Numbered from the stretch's first letter, positions 11,083-23,556 are shown. The stretch: DNA of 64,000 nucleotides from Coenobita brevimanus (GCA_032717465.1 CM064667.1:912374-976373); one strand, 5' to 3'. Notes: generated by a model not told the origin, from the letters alone. Translations and numbers: made by a program.

Positions 11083-12476
11083 CTGAGGATTAAAAAAAAA
11101 AAAAGGGGGGGGGGACATGTAGATAAAAAACAGAGAGGACAAGTGGAAGATGATGGAATAATTACAGACGAAGGTGATGGTGACGGTGATGATGATGTAC
11201 GAAGGAAGGAAGAAAGAGAGAGAGAGAGAGAAAAAGAGGAAAGGATAACGAAACACGAAGGAAATGGTAATGATGATGTGGACGAGAAAAGGAAGGAAAT
11301 ACAGTGTATGAGATGTATGATGAAAGGGAACGGGAGGAAGGAAAAGAAGCCAAAGGAAAGGACCAGGAAGAACAGTGAGTAAATGAAGAAAAAATGAAGG
11401 CAACAAACAGAAGGGAAAAGGAAGGAAGAGAAGAGAAAGGGAGACGAGAAAAGAGATGAGGAAGGAAGTGGAGAGAGAGTGGCGGAAGGGGAGGAAGAAG
11501 TTGGGACGCAAGAATGAAAACATGAGGGATGAAGTGAACATGTAAGGAAAAATATGAAAGCAGGGAAGAGAATGTAGGAAGGAATAATATTAAGGGAAGG
11601 AACAAAGGAATGGACACGGATGGAGGGAAAGGAAGTGGAGAAAAGGAGGGACATGTAAGGAGGGAGGAAGAAAATATGTTGGAAGCAAGGAAGGGAAGAA
11701 TGAGAAGCGAAGGAAAATAAAGTAGAGCAAGAGAAGAGGAAAAGAGTTATAGAGAGGAAGGGAAGATGTGGTGGGAAAGGGAAAGAGATGAGAGACGAAA
11801 AATAAAGAGAAGGGGAAAGAGAGAGACGAAGGGAAAGAGAGAGGGATGGGAGTGAGAGGAGAGAAGGACGAAAGGGAAGAATGAAAAAAAAAAAGAGGAC
11901 GGGAAAGAGAGAGGGGAAGGGAAAGAGAAGGGGGGAAAGGGAATGAGAACAGAGAAAGATAATGAAGACGAGGAAACAGAGAGAAGGGAAGGGAAGGAGA
12001 AAGAGAAAAGGAAAAAGGGGGGAAAGAGAAGGGGAAAGGGAATGAAAAGAGAGAAGGAAGATAGAGGGGAAAGGAATGACAGAGGGAAAAGAAATGGGAG
12101 AGGGGGAAGGGAAAGAGACACGGAAAAGCAGAGACGAAAGATGGAAAATAAACGGAAAGGAAAACAGAAAGGAAAAGGGAAAGAGAAGAGAGAAGGATGA
12201 CAGAGGGGAATAGATAGAGAGAGGGGGGAGGGAAAGTGAGGGGAAGTGAGAGGGGTTGGGAAAGAAAGAGGGATAACGAGAGAGAGAAGGGAAGAGAAAG
12301 ACACATGGGAAGGGGATGAGATAGGGAGGTAGGGCAAGCGATAAGGGTAGGAAAAGAAACAGAGAGAAAGGGAGAGGGAAAGGAGAAGGGATATGGAATG
12401 AAAGAAGAGAAGGAAAAGTGAGAGAGGTAAAAGAAACAATTAGGGGAATGAGACAGTAGCCATGAATCAAATACAT
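11083..12476 (+). repeat. 1.4-kb polypurine tract
   Basis: Almost every base on the plus strand is A or G, built from irregular GAAAGG, GGGAAAG, AGAGAG and GGAAGG words. The 553-codon minus-strand frame across it (10815-12476) is only Ser/Phe/Leu/Pro low complexity and even reads through the N gap, so it is not a gene. Such mirror-symmetric purine tracts can adopt triplex (H-DNA) structure; that is inference. Confidence 0.9.
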
Positions 12477-12479
12477 TTA

Positions 12480-13079
12480 AGATAAAGCAGACCGCACCGA
12501 CAGAAAGACATTACCTACATTTTCTCTCTGCCATCTTTTCTCTCCTCCCTTTCCTTTTCTTCCCTCATCTCTCACTTCTCTTATTGTCTCTTTCATCTCC
12601 CTTCTCTCTCTCTCTCTCTTTAAACTTTTCCTCTCTCTTCCTCCCTCTGTTGCCTCTTCTCTCTCCCCTTTCTGTCTCATCCCTCTCCTCATTCTGTTTC
12701 ACAATTTTTCCTCTTTCTTTCTTCCTCTCTCCTCCTTCTTTTTCCTGCTTTATCCCTTTCCCTTCCCTCCATTCCCTCCTCTCTCTTCCGTCCTATCTTT
12801 TCCTCTCCCCTCTAAAAATTCTTCTTTCCTCTATTTCTTACCCTTCTTCTCTTTATTCCGCCTTCCTTCTCTCTGTCTGTCCTCCTTTCAAGTTTTCTCT
12901 TCCCTCCTCGCTATTTCTACCTCTCTTCTCTCTCTTCTCCTCCTTTCTTCACATTACTTTTCTCTCGCACTCCATCCTCCCCCCCTCCGTCTCTATTATT
13001 TTCTATTTTTCTTTCTGCCATTCTACCACTTCCCTACCTTTCTCTTCCTTACCTCCAAAACCCTCTCCCTTCTTAGATC

Positions 13080-13127
<48 letters not shown>

Positions 13128-13338
13128 GTATGGCTGAGTCTCATCGCCGTGGTATTTATCTTGGTTAAGTACCGTCTCTGGGTAAACTCTGGGAACACTC
13201 TCTCTCTCTCTCTCTCTCAGTATTTAAAGAAGTTGGAAGCGTTCTTGGCCGCATTCTACTAGCTACAGTTCTTATGCAGTGTAATTTGTGCCTGTGAGTT
13301 AGTGGAGTCTCCCTTGCCAACAAACGTCCCTTACTGCC

Positions 13339-13410
<72 letters not shown>

Positions 13411-13900
13411 CTTAATTCCTTATACATTCCCTTCTACTTTTTCTGTTCTTTGTATATCACCCCATCTCCCATTCTCCTCCAACATCACCTTTTGTCTCCC
13501 CTCACTCTCTCCTCTCCATGTTCCTCTCACCTCTTTTCTGCCTCTCCTTCCTGTCCTCTTCAATGTCCATTAATCTCTACTCCAATTCCAGTCCTTCCTT
13601 TCTCTTCAACTCCCTCCATCTCTTTTCCTTTCCCCTCGTCTCCCTCTCCTCATCTTCCCTTCCCCCTATACAAGTCCCCTTTTTATCCCCAACTCCTCCC
13701 TCTCTCCCCGGAGCAGAAATATCCCCTCCAATTCGATTATGGATATGAAAACGTTACCACTCAAATGGACCTAAGATTCAGCCCCAAGTTTTCCCAACTC
13801 TCGTCCTTACGTCCCCACATCCTAAGGGTGTTTTCCTACCTCCTTCTCTCTCCCCTTCTCCCCCTCCTGCAGCACTGTGTTGCCTCCTACGGGTTGTAAT
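12480..13900 (+). repeat. Polypyrimidine region with (CT)n microsatellites
   Basis: The strand bias reverses at about 12480: the plus strand becomes C/T-rich (CTCTCC, TTCCTC words) with (TC)n runs at about 13086-13122, 13198-13218 and 13344-13407. The spacer between 13123 and 13340 has normal composition. No gene is seen; Ser/Leu/Pro-rich frames simply follow the bias. Confidence 0.88.
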
Positions 13901-13984
13901 AGATTGTTGTGGGTGTTTTTGTTGCGTCGCGAGGCTGGTGGGTAATTCATTGGACGCTCCTGGGGATTGAGCTATATGGGGGAA

Positions 13985-14330
13985 GAAGAAGAAGAAGACT
14001 GGTTGTTGTTGGAGACAGGTGACAGTGGTGGTAGGGAATGGTAGTAATGGTGATAGGGAATGTGTTGATGTGGTGGTAATGGTGGTAGGGAGTGTAATGA
14101 GACTGTAGTTGAGGTGATAAGGAGTGTGTGGTGGGATGGTGATAGTGATGGTAAGGAATGTGGGGTGGGAAGGTAGTAATGGTTAGAGGGAGTGTGTGGT
14201 AGGATGGAGGTAATGATGGTAGGGAATGTGTAGTGGATAGTGGCAGCGGCGGTCAGGATGGTGGTAGTGATGATAGGGAGTGGTTGTTACGACTGAAGGA
14301 TTCTTGGAATGGTAACAATGACTGCAAAGA
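13985..14330 (+). repeat. Degenerate GGTAGGGARTG minisatellite
   Basis: Irregular units of about 30-50 bases combine GGTAGGGAATGTG, TGGTGGTAATGG and GTGATGG. The array has no stable reading frame. A short (GAA)n precedes it at about 13983-13998. Confidence 0.75.
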
Positions 14331-14473
14331 GAGGTTGCTGAAGTGATGGAAACTGGAAAGGATGAAATCAGCAAAAACGGAAAATGTTTGAATGGCTGTC
14401 AGACTAAGCATAGGGAATGACAAATGGCGTGGGAGGTGTGAAGTATCGGGGGTCAGAGGTGGCTGTTGGAATT

Positions 14474-14523
14474 ATTATTATTATTATTGCTATTATTATT
14501 GTTGTTGTTGTTATTATTATTAC

Positions 14524-14561
<38 letters not shown>

Positions 14562-14643
14562 TATTATTATTATTATTTTATTATTGCTGTTGTTGATGTT
14601 GCTGTTGTTGTTGTTTGGGGACATTATCGCCATCATCATTATC

Positions 14644-14687
<44 letters not shown>

Positions 14688-14706
14688 TACTACTACTATT
14701 AATATT
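14474..14706 (+). repeat. (ATT)n trinucleotide arrays
   Basis: Two long (TTA)n runs (14474-14590 and 14641-14700) flank a short GTT/GCT-interrupted segment. Frames through them give poly-Tyr, poly-Ile or poly-Asn and are not genes. Confidence 0.95.
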
Positions 14707-14709
14707 GTT

Positions 14710-15130
14710 TTCAACTTTATTAATTATATGAATTAGGTAGTAATAAAGATGGCAGCTGCAAGTGGTAGTTACTGGCAATCGTGCTGGTACAATAGACGTT
14801 ATGGTAGGAAAAACCACGTGCAGTTTGGTAGCAGTGTTGATTGGTAGATGAGGAAATGTTTTAGTACTGTTTGTAAAGATGAGTTTCTCGGAGGTAGTGG
14901 TAGTTGAGGTGGCGATGTTAGTAGTGGTGTTGGTAGTAAATGTTGGTAGTGACACTGGCCGTAACGACTGTGGTGGGCATAACAATAAACATTATAGGAC
15001 AAACTGGGGTAATAATATTCATCACGTTGGTGGCTGCGATGGTGGTACATACAAAGACACTACAGTACTGAGCATGGTGGCCTCTTTTTATTTATTCATT
15101 AACTTATTTATTTGTTTTTATTGTATTAAA
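14710..15130. other. Spacer, weakly GGTAGTG-rich
   Basis: I see no gene. The words GGTAGTGG and GTTGGTAG recur, so this is probably a worn extension of the GGT-type repeats on both sides. Confidence 0.5.
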
Positions 15131-15139
15131 GGGTAACAA

Positions 15140-15500
15140 GTCAAGAGTGAAAGTAGTGGAAAAGAGATAACTGGGATGAGCATGTGGAGTTACGTGCAGA
15201 CTGACAGACATCAAGAAGTGAAGAAGCGTTGATGTGGATGTTCTGGAAAGCATTAGAAATAGCCTACCTTGAGATGGTCTGGCCATGTGGAGACAACGGA
15301 TAATGAAAGACTGACTAGGAGAGTATGTGAGTGAGGGGGGGAGAGGAAAAGATGAGAGGGTGACCGAGGATGAGGTGGAGGGATGGGGTGGAGAGGTTCA
15401 TGAGAGAAGGAGTTGGGAGTAGGAGAGAGAGCAACCTGATGGTGGAGGCGAGGGTAACATGCAGGCGATTCGTTTGTGGCCACATCTCCCGAGATTAAAG
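15140..15500 (+). mobile_element. Worn 3' end of an RTE-like LINE
   Basis: Read on plus, the end of the coding part of the LINE at 17460-19390 is recognisable: GATGTGGATGTT, then a WPCG-like remnant of the WFGHVER motif, a run of GGGGAGAGG Gly/Arg codons, and GAGGATGAGGTGGAGGGATG encoding the MRWRDG region, followed by TTTGTGGCCACATC and GATTAAAGC. The frame is broken in several places. Only the 3' end is present, as expected for a truncated LINE. Confidence 0.7.
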
Positions 15501-15598
15501 CATCTGATTACAAACACTGATTGATTAACAGATAGATTCACTGTATGTTTACTGATTTTTAGGTTTGCTTCCACCAGGCATATTACTTCGTCCTACAG

Positions 15599-15800
15599 TT
15601 CTTTCACCTTAATTGGCTTAGATTTTCGCCGTTTTGCACTTATTTCACGTTGCTCAGTGGCAGGAAAAGACAACACTGTGACTCTACATACTTCCAACAG
15701 TCTCTCTTCGTGACTAGCATAATATTCTAGTGTTAATCTATTGTTACGACTCAGCACTCAAGATATAGAGATGGATATTTTAGGGCAAACTGAAGTACAG
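15599..15800 (+). mobile_element. MITE-like TIR element, copy B
   Basis: It begins TTCTTTCACCTTAATTGGC and ends near ATTTTAGGGCAAACTGAAG, with internal TTATTTCACGTTGCTCAGTG, CTCTACATACTTCC and ATATTCTAGTGTTAATC as in the other copies. It has no coding capacity. The family is defined best by 37275-37479. Confidence 0.6.
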
Positions 15801-15869
15801 TACAAAAAACATATCAGTAGTGGCATTAATTCCTTCAATCGGGTGACGTCACCATACTGAAAGGGCATA

Positions 15870-16790
15870 ACAACAATGGTGGTGCTTGTGACGATGGTTA
15901 TAGTGGGGGTGGAGGTAGTTATGGTAGTGTTGGTGGTGGTAATCATGGTTATGGTGGTGAGTTATGTTACAGTCGTGGCAGTCGTTATAGAGGTATTGAT
16001 GGTGGCAGGTATGCTTGTCTCAACAGCGACAGTGGTTGTAATCATGGTAGTGATGATGGTAATGATGGTAGTGGTGGTGTCAGTGTTGGCGAGTCCGCTT
16101 GTCTCAGTGGCAACAGTGGTAATGGAGGTAACAGTAATCATGGTAGTGGTGTTGGCAGAGGTGGTGGCAGTGTTGGCAGGTATTCTTGACTCAGTAGCGA
16201 TGGTGGCAGTACGGTAATCAAGGTAGTGGTGGTGGTGTAAGTGGCAATATTGGTAAGTGATATTGGTCCAGTGATCGCAGTGGAGATGACAACGCACACA
16301 AAAACGATGGTGGTGGTTGTGGTAGCGATGGTGGTAGTTGTGACAGATTATGGTAGTTGTGATAGGGATGATGGTAGCTAGGATGGTGGTACTGGTGGTA
16401 GTGATGGTTGTAATTATGGTAGCGATGGTGTCAGTGGTGATGCACAAAATGGTAGTTGGGGCACGGATAGTGGTAGTTGCAGCAGCGATGTGGTACTTGC
16501 GGCAAAGATGGTAGTAAGTGCGGTAGCGATGATGGTAGTTGTGGCAGCAGTTACAGTAGTGCTAGTGCCGGTGGTAGTACTAGCGGTAGGGATGGTGGAA
16601 GTGACAGCGCTGGTGACAATGGTGACAGGTATACTGGCAGATGTGGTGGGGATGGTGATAGTTGCAGCGATGGTGGTAGCTGTGGTAACGATGGCGGTAA
16701 CTGTGCGAGTTATGGAAAGGATGGTGGTAGACCTGGCAGGGATGGTGATAGCTGTGGTAGCTGTGGTTGTAGTAGTGGTGGTAGGTCTGT
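15870..16790 (+). repeat. Degenerate GGTAGCGATGGT-type minisatellite
   Basis: About 0.9 kb of imperfect units around GGTGGTAGTGATGGT and GGTAGTTGTGGCAGCGATGG, interspersed with TCTTGTCTCAGTAGCGA-like spacers near 16012, 16095 and 16185. The frame 16477-16902 reads as a Gly/Ser/Cys/Asp-rich peptide purely from the repeat. Tail spacing suggests a higher-order unit of about 85-90 bases early in the array. Confidence 0.8.
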
Positions 16791-16799
16791 AATATTAAT

Positions 16800-17028
16800 G
16801 ACTACTCTTGAGGACTTTGTTGCCAATTTCGTTTATACTGTGTTACTCCCACTTCCCCCTCTCCCTCCCCCTCCCTCGCCACTCAGCCATATAACACATT
16901 AACCCCCACACAACCAACAACTCTTTCATGCCCTATTCTTGCTAATTCCAGACGATTGTATTGCACATTATTTTCCTCCCGTACATCCAAGCACTCAGGC
17001 ATATTAGACGTTAACCCCTACATAACCA

Positions 17029-17070
<42 letters not shown>

Positions 17071-17361
17071 TCATGCTACTCCCAGACGCTCTAACTTCTG
17101 GATCAGATCTTGATGTCCCTAACCTGTTCCGCCACGCCCTGATCATCTGTGTCTGAGCTTCGTCTTTACAACACTTGGTCCAGTCCAGCTCAACCTACCC
17201 AAACTTTGACCCACTGCGCCCAAACCTTCATCGCCCAGCGTTACATCATATTTCCCCGCCACGCCAAAACCTTCTTCGCCCAATCCCATTCGTCCCAGCC
17301 AATATCTGTCCCACCTCGCCAAACTCCAAGCATCCGATCCCACCCATCCTCATCCCACCCA

Positions 17362-17410
<49 letters not shown>

Positions 17411-17459
17411 CCCGCCTCCTCAACAGAGGTAACCTTAAGTGGACAGAACACCAAACTGG
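16800..17459. other. Spacer with (GT)n and (CT)n microsatellites
   Basis: A short direct duplication of GGCATATTAGACGTTAACCC / GCCATATAACACATTAACCC-like sequence occurs near 16886 and 16998, then (GT)n at 17033-17067 and (CT)n at 17365-17407. No gene is seen. Confidence 0.6.
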
Positions 17460-19390
17460 TCTATCTATCTATCTATCTATAGCCCGACGCCCTAATCCCG
17501 CAAAGGGTGGCCGCAGACAAAACGCCTCCAAGTCACTCTGTCACCCACCATTTGACTCCCCTCCCCCCAACTCACCCCCCCTCCCTCATATACCTCTCAA
17601 CTCCATCCCTCCACCTCATCCTCGGTCTACCCCTCCCTCTCCCTCCCTCCACCTCACCTACATACACCCTCTTAGTCAGTCTTTCATTCTCCATCCTCTC
17701 CACATGTCCAAACCACCTCAGTGTATTTCTCCTAATCTTTTCAACCACATCCACATCTACCCCACAACGTTCCTTCACTTCTTCATTCGTCAACCTGTCC
17801 CTCCACGTCACTCCACATGCTCCTCTCAAGTAACTCATTTCCACTGCTCTCACTCTTGACTTGTTCCCTTCTTGCAAGGTCCACGCCTCGCTTCCATACG
17901 TCAGGGTAGGGATCACAATACCATCATGCAGTGACTTCTTAACTTCCATACTCACCTCCCTATTTCTCATCACTGCTTTCAGTGTACCAACAACCTTCCT
18001 TCCCTGCTGTACCCTTTCACGCACTTCATCCCCCAAAGTTCCATCCTTACTCATCACACTACCCAAGTACTTGAATGCACTCACGTTCTCCATATCCTCA
18101 CCATCCAACCTCACTGCACACTCTGTGACTTCATTACTCTCAAACACCATAACTTTACTTTTGTTTACATTAACTTTCAGCTTCCTCCTCCTACACACTG
18201 TCCCAAATTCATTCACCAAACCTTGCAACTCCCATTCATCTTCACTCAACAATACTGTATCATCAGCAAACAGCAACACCGGAAGCTTCCAAATCTCACC
18301 CTCATTCATTAGGGCCACCCCCACATCCACTGCCCTACCTTGAACCTCCTTTACAACCCCATCCATATATATATTAAACAGCCATGGAGACATTACACAC
18401 CCCTGTTTCAGTCCCACATTGAGATCAAAGAACTCACTCAGCTCACCATCCACTCGCACCGTAGCCCTAGCTCCCTCATACATACTCTTCACAGCACTCA
18501 ACAATTTCCCCACTCCACTCCATATATTCTTAATACCTTCCACATACCTTGCCTATCTATTCTGTCATAAGCTTTCTCCAAGTCCATGAAGGCAGCATAC
18601 ACTTTCCTTCCCTTCTCTAGATACTTCTCCACTAAACATCTTAGAACAAATATCTGGTCTACACACCCTTTTCCCTTCCTAAATCCCCCTTGTTCTTCTC
18701 CAACTAGCTCCTCTGTCATATGCCTAACCCTATCAATGAGTATTCTACCATATATTTTACCAGTCACACTAAGAAGGCAAATACCCCTATGGTTACCACA
18801 TACTTCTCTCTCCCCTTTTCCTTTGTACAGAGGAACAATTATACCTGATTTCCAGTCCTCTGGAAACCTTCCCTCTTCCCAAGCCAATCTACACAACTTC
18901 CATATCCACTCCACAACAATCTCACCCCCATACCTAAGCATTTCATCACACACTCCATCAATTCCTGGGGCCTTTCCCAGCTTAATCTTCTTCATCGCTT
19001 CCACTACTTCCGACCTACTGATCTCTTCCTCCCTCCTCTCATCTCTTCTTCTCCCAGCCATTCCCCAACCACTTATACTCACACTGTTCTCACTCTCTAC
19101 ATTCAACAAATCCTCAAAGTGCTCCTTCCATCTCCTCACTTTCTCTCTCTTCTCCACCAACAATCTATTATTCCTATCTTTCACTCCCCTACTATTTCCC
19201 CTTTCACACTGCCTTACTTTCTTTATCTCCTTCCAAAACAATTTCTTACTCTCCCTCCATTTCACACTCAGATTCCTCCCAAACTCTTCATCCACTTTCT
19301 TCTTACTCTCCTTCACCAGTCTCTTAACCTCCCTTCTCCTGCTCACATATACCTCTCTCTTCTCTCTCTCTCATCTTCTCCCCTACGTCT
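17460..19390 (-). mobile_element. 5'-truncated RTE-like LINE
   Basis: Two overlapping minus frames (19346-18498 and 18543-17572) together give a LINE reverse transcriptase; a single frameshift near 18510 separates them. Visible RT motifs are KLGKAPGIDGVCDEML, GNHRGICLLSVTGKIYGR, GGFRKGKGCVDQI, AAFMDLEKAYDRID, LKQGCVMSPWLFNIYMDG and the catalytic LLFADDTVLL. The C-terminus has TLRWFGHVERM and GRGRPRMRWRDGVERYMREG, typical of this lineage. The endonuclease domain is missing, so the copy is 5' truncated. The 3' end carries a (CTAT)n tail on plus at 17462-17481. RTE-like is my lineage guess; the domain call is solid. Confidence 0.85.
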
Positions 19391-22016
19391 ACTCGCCAAA
19401 TTACGTTTAAAATATATGAATATAAATATTGTTACAGTCTACCGTCGCCCTACTCATACTCCAGAGGAAGACACAGAACTATATAGTACCTTGCAGGAAG
19501 TTCTCGATGGGGACGAAACGTTGATTACCGGCGACTTCAACCTGCCGTCAGTAAATTGGAATACAGTTACCGGTAGCAGTAATAATGACAAAAGAATGAC
19601 AGATTTCATTAAGAACAACTTTTTATTTCAATGTGTCACGGAACCGACAAGACAGGGCAATATCTTAGATCTTGTTATCACTACAAATGAAGATATGGTC
19701 TCAAGCCTCACTGTGGGTGAACATCTAGCATCTAGTGATCATAATCTCATAAGATTTGCCATGAATCTCTCACATAATGAGTGCACAAGTAAAACTAAAA
19801 TGCCGGACTATAAAAACGCATATTTTAACGGCCTAAAGGACGCCCTGAGTACACTAGCTGAGCACATAGAAAGAATTAATGATGCAAACGAAATGTGGGC
19901 AGAATTTAAGCACGTATTCATGACCACTCAATACAAGTACGTGCCAATGAAATCTAGACAAACCAAGGGTAGAAACAAACCAGCGTGGTTTAATGCCGAT
20001 ATTAGCAGAGCAGTTAAAGAAAGAAACCGTCTCCACACCTTGCTTAAAAGTCACACCAGTGAATTACTCACAGGGCAATATACCAATAGTAGAAGAAAAG
20101 TTAAAAAACTCATTAGAACAGCTAAACGACAATTTGAAATTGATATAGCAAAAACAAGTTCTACGGATCCTAAGCTTTTTTATGGATACATTAACGGCAA
20201 TATGAGACTCAAGGCGGGCATTGGTCCACTTATCAGCGACGAGGGTGCTCTTATCTCGGACGATCAGGAAATTGCCTCTACTTTAAATAAGTTTTTCAGT
20301 TCAGTTTTCACAGCAGACGCCAATGACACCATCGAAGAGCATCAAATGTCAATCCAAAACGCACTAAGTGATATGCATATTAGCAGTAATGAAGTGAGAG
20401 ATAAACTTATTAAAATGAACAGTAATAAGACTCCCGGCCCAGACAATTTCTACCCTAAAATACTGAACAATGTGATGGATGTAATATGCAGTCCTCTAAC
20501 ATGTATCTTTAACAAGTCCCTACAACAAGGAAAGGTTCCAGCAGACTGGAGACTGGCTAACGTGACCCCTATATATAAAAAGGGCAGTAGAGATCAACCA
20601 GGTAATTATAGACCAATTAGCCTAACCTCTGTCTTGGGAAAGATCCTCGAATCATTAATTAGAGATAGGATAGTTGAGTTCCTAGAAACTAATAACGTAA
20701 TTAGGAACAGCCAGCATGGCTTTAGAAAGCGGAGATCATGCGTGACAAATTTAATTGAGTTTTACGATTCACTTTTTAAAATGAATGATTGTACCAGGTC
20801 ACTTGATATAATCTACTTAGACTTCCAGAAAGCCTTTGACAAAGTGCCACATGATAAACTAATGACAAAAGTAAGATCACTTGGAACTGACGGAAATATT
20901 CATAGGTGGATACATTGCTGGTTAAGTGAGAGAAAGTAACGAGTCATTATAAATGGAATGGAGTCAGACTCGGCTCCAGTGACCAGTGGTGCTCCTCAGG
21001 GATTGGTGTTGGGACCCGTCCTATTTTATTACATATATTAACGATATCGATGTGGGCCTAAACAACTTCATTTCTAAATTTGCAGACGACACAAAAATCG
21101 GCAACACGATATTAACTGAAGAAGACAGAATTAGCCTTCAAAATGACCTTGATAAAATTATCAGCTGGTCAGAAAAATGGCAAATGCCCTTCAATGTAAG
21201 CAAATGTCAGGTATTGCAATATGGGAAGAAAAACAAAAGGTATGATTACGAAATGAAGGGCCAAATCATTAGCAAGTCCTCACTAGTTAAAGATCTAGGC
21301 GTACTAATTTCAGGCGATCTGAAATGTTCAAATCAATGTATCTCTGCCGCCAATAAAGCCAACAGGACCCTAGGCTTCATCAAAAGACATTTTACATATA
21401 AAAGCAAAGATATTGTAATCCCCCTATACAAAAGCATAGTCAGGCCACACTTAGAGTTTGCAGTGCAGTTTTGGGCGCCTCACCTAATTAAAGATATAGA
21501 AATACTGGAAGCAGTCCAGCATAGGGCTACCAAGTTAATCCCGTCCCTGAGGAATAAACCATACCTCGAGAGACTCAAGGAATTAAACCTATTCTCTCTT
21601 AGAAAACGGAGACTCAGGGGACAACTGATTGAATGTTTTAAGATTCTAAAAGGCTTCAGTAATACTGATTCAAGCAAGCTATTCACAGTAATTGCCGAGA
21701 CTGTAACTCAAGGAAATGGTATGAAGTTGCAAGCAAGGAGGGCTAATCTTGATACAACCAAAAACTTCTTCACTTACTCAGTTGTAAGCGAATGGAATAA
21801 ACTCCCTGGGAATGTAATTGAAAGTGGTACCATAAATATGTTTAAAAAGAGACTGGACTTGTATCTCGACGCAACTAGTATCGTTTAGTTAGGATGGAGC
21901 AATTATTGCATATTCGTGTCTGCATTCATGTGTCTATTAGACACAGACAATATTATAGAATATAAATAATAGATAAACATTCTATTCATCTTTTGATTAA
22001 AAAAAAAAAAAAAAAT
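19390..22016 (+). mobile_element. CR1-group LINE, 5' truncated, nearly complete ORF2
   Basis: The ORF2 polyprotein starts inside the apurinic-like endonuclease, keeping ITGDFNLPSVNW and SSDHNLI. It continues into RT with SNKTPGPDNF, NYRPISLTSVLGKI, SQHGFRKRRSC, YLDFQKAFDKVPHDKL and, downstream, KFADDTKIG. A stop (TAA at 20937) interrupts after WLSERK, and a frameshift near 21020 follows; the frame 20986-21888 then completes the protein to a normal-looking end. A 3' UTR with a poly(A) tract at about 22000-22015 closes the element. It lies head to head with the RTE-like LINE on its left. Apart from two lesions it is well preserved. Confidence 0.88.
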
Positions 22017-22320
22017 CATGCATAGAGTAAGTATGTGGCTGTATGCCCAAATTTTCCTTTTCCATATTATTCTACTTTCTGCCTATCCTATAAAATTCCT
22101 TCAGGTTTTTCATTCCTGCAAGGTATTACTTCCTCTCTTGTTTCCTGTACGGCAAATGCCGGAGGGTCTGGAGGGTGGGGGAGAGAGCCTTCTGCTGTGC
22201 TATCCTTTTCTCCTGCTCCTATGCACTATATTAGGATTAAGGCCGGACCACCTCGTAGGGACCGTAAGGTCTGTGTGGTCTGTGTATCTATGTAACTCTA
22301 TGTAACTCCTTCTACCCCCC
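22017..22320 (+). repeat. LINE 3'-UTR-like fragment with TATGTAACTC tail
   Basis: After the poly(A) of the CR1-group LINE, this stretch ends in tandem CTATGTAACT words (22285-22310), a tail style of some LINE families. No coding motif is visible. It could be the 3' end of a different LINE. Confidence 0.4.
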
Positions 22321-22429
22321 TGGAGCACCACTCAGGAATATAAGACATAAATAGGAGGAGGAATTATGTGGGTGTCTCTGTATGGGTCACTTTTATTGCA
22401 GGCTCGTGTTGTCTCATATTTGGTCGAGC

Positions 22430-23225
22430 TTAGCTGAAGGAGAGAGGCAGGGAGATGGAGGGAAGAAGAAATAAGGGGAGGAAATAAAAGGAAGGAAGAA
22501 GAAGGGACACAAGGGTAGAATGGATAAGAGAACGAAGGAAAGAAGGAAGAAGGTAGAAAAAAAAGTAGGGAACGGTAAAGATAATGATGGGGAAATGAAG
22601 GAAAAATGAGAAATGTACGCGAGGGAAGGAAGGAAAGACATGTAAAAATAGGGACAAAGTAGGATTGAAGGAGAGAAGGAAGAAGAGATTGAGTAAAACT
22701 AAAATGAAAATCCAAGAGGAGAAGAAAAGAAGGAAGATAAAGACGGTATGGAGGAAGAAGGGAAAGCGGAGTAGAGGGCATGAGAAGGAGGAAGACAGGT
22801 TACAGAGGAAAACTATAATGGAATGCAAAGGAAAGAGGCGAGAAGAACTGAGACAAAAACAGGTAAGGATGTGATAATGTAAAGAGGAGAGAATGTACAC
22901 AAGATGACAGAATGAAGACTACTGAAGAAGAGGAGAAATGTGTAGATGAAAGTCAGAATGGAATGCATGGAAATAGGAGAAAAAAATGGCGAGAATGAAG
23001 GAAATAAGGAAAAAAAAAAGAAAGGAGGAAAGAAAGCTTGAAGGTACTGAACAAGGACAGAGTGAGGAATAGACTGGAAGGCAATGGAAAAAAGGGGAAA
23101 AGTAACGAAAGGAACAGGATGAAAGGAAAGAAGAACCGAAAAGCTTTGGGGAAAAATAAGAACAGAAGAAAATGAGAGAGAGAAAAAAGTTAGTTGGAGG
23201 GACAGAGAGAGAGAGAGAGAGAGAG
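22430..23225 (+). repeat. Polypurine tract 2
   Basis: About 0.8 kb of A/G-rich plus strand with GGAAGAAG, GAAAGG and a terminal (GA)n at 23205-23226. Minus frames give Phe/Leu/Ser low complexity only. Confidence 0.8.
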
Positions 23226-23334
23226 ATTTCATTTGTCCGACTCTGGGCATAGGCTTCACAGCCAGTTCCCGAGGCCTAGTAATCCTCCTACATACCATAC
23301 ACTTCCACATGTCACCACTTCTACGCTAACACCC

Positions 23335-23556
23335 ACTGTCCATATTGAATACATGCCAGGGCTGGCTCATACAGGACTGGTGCATTGGTATTAGAGGGGG
23401 TATTTTTACATGTCGGCTGGTCTTCTGCTAGATCAGTAAAGTCTGCTTTAAACGGCATTCAAATCCTGAAACTGTTTATTGCCCCAGCCGGGATTCGAAC
23501 CTGCGTTCATTAGGACTGCAGGCAACCTCTCTACCGATTCAGCCACCGTCTCCCTC
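23335..23556 (-). mobile_element. tRNA-derived SINE, copy 1
   Basis: On the minus strand, from 23556 downward, the sequence opens ATGAGGGAGACGGTGGCTGA. TGGCTGAATCGG matches a Pol III A box and GGTTCGAATCC a B box, about 40 bases apart. A non-tRNA body of about 150 bases follows. The left arm of the inverted repeat stops at the gap 12 bases into this element, so the SINE was present before the two copies diverged. Confidence 0.7.

Noticed and set aside
10815..12476. 553-codon minus ORF
   Set aside because: It is Ser/Phe/Leu/Pro low complexity from the polypurine tract and reads through the 100-N gap.
16477..16902. Gly/Ser/Cys/Asp-rich ORF resembling a secreted or cuticle protein
   Set aside because: Follows a degenerate GGTAGC minisatellite; no signal peptide and no stable flanks.
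19119..19389. N-terminal part of the 606-codon ORF
   Set aside because: It is the antisense of the neighbouring minus-strand LINE joined by chance to the CR1-group ORF2.
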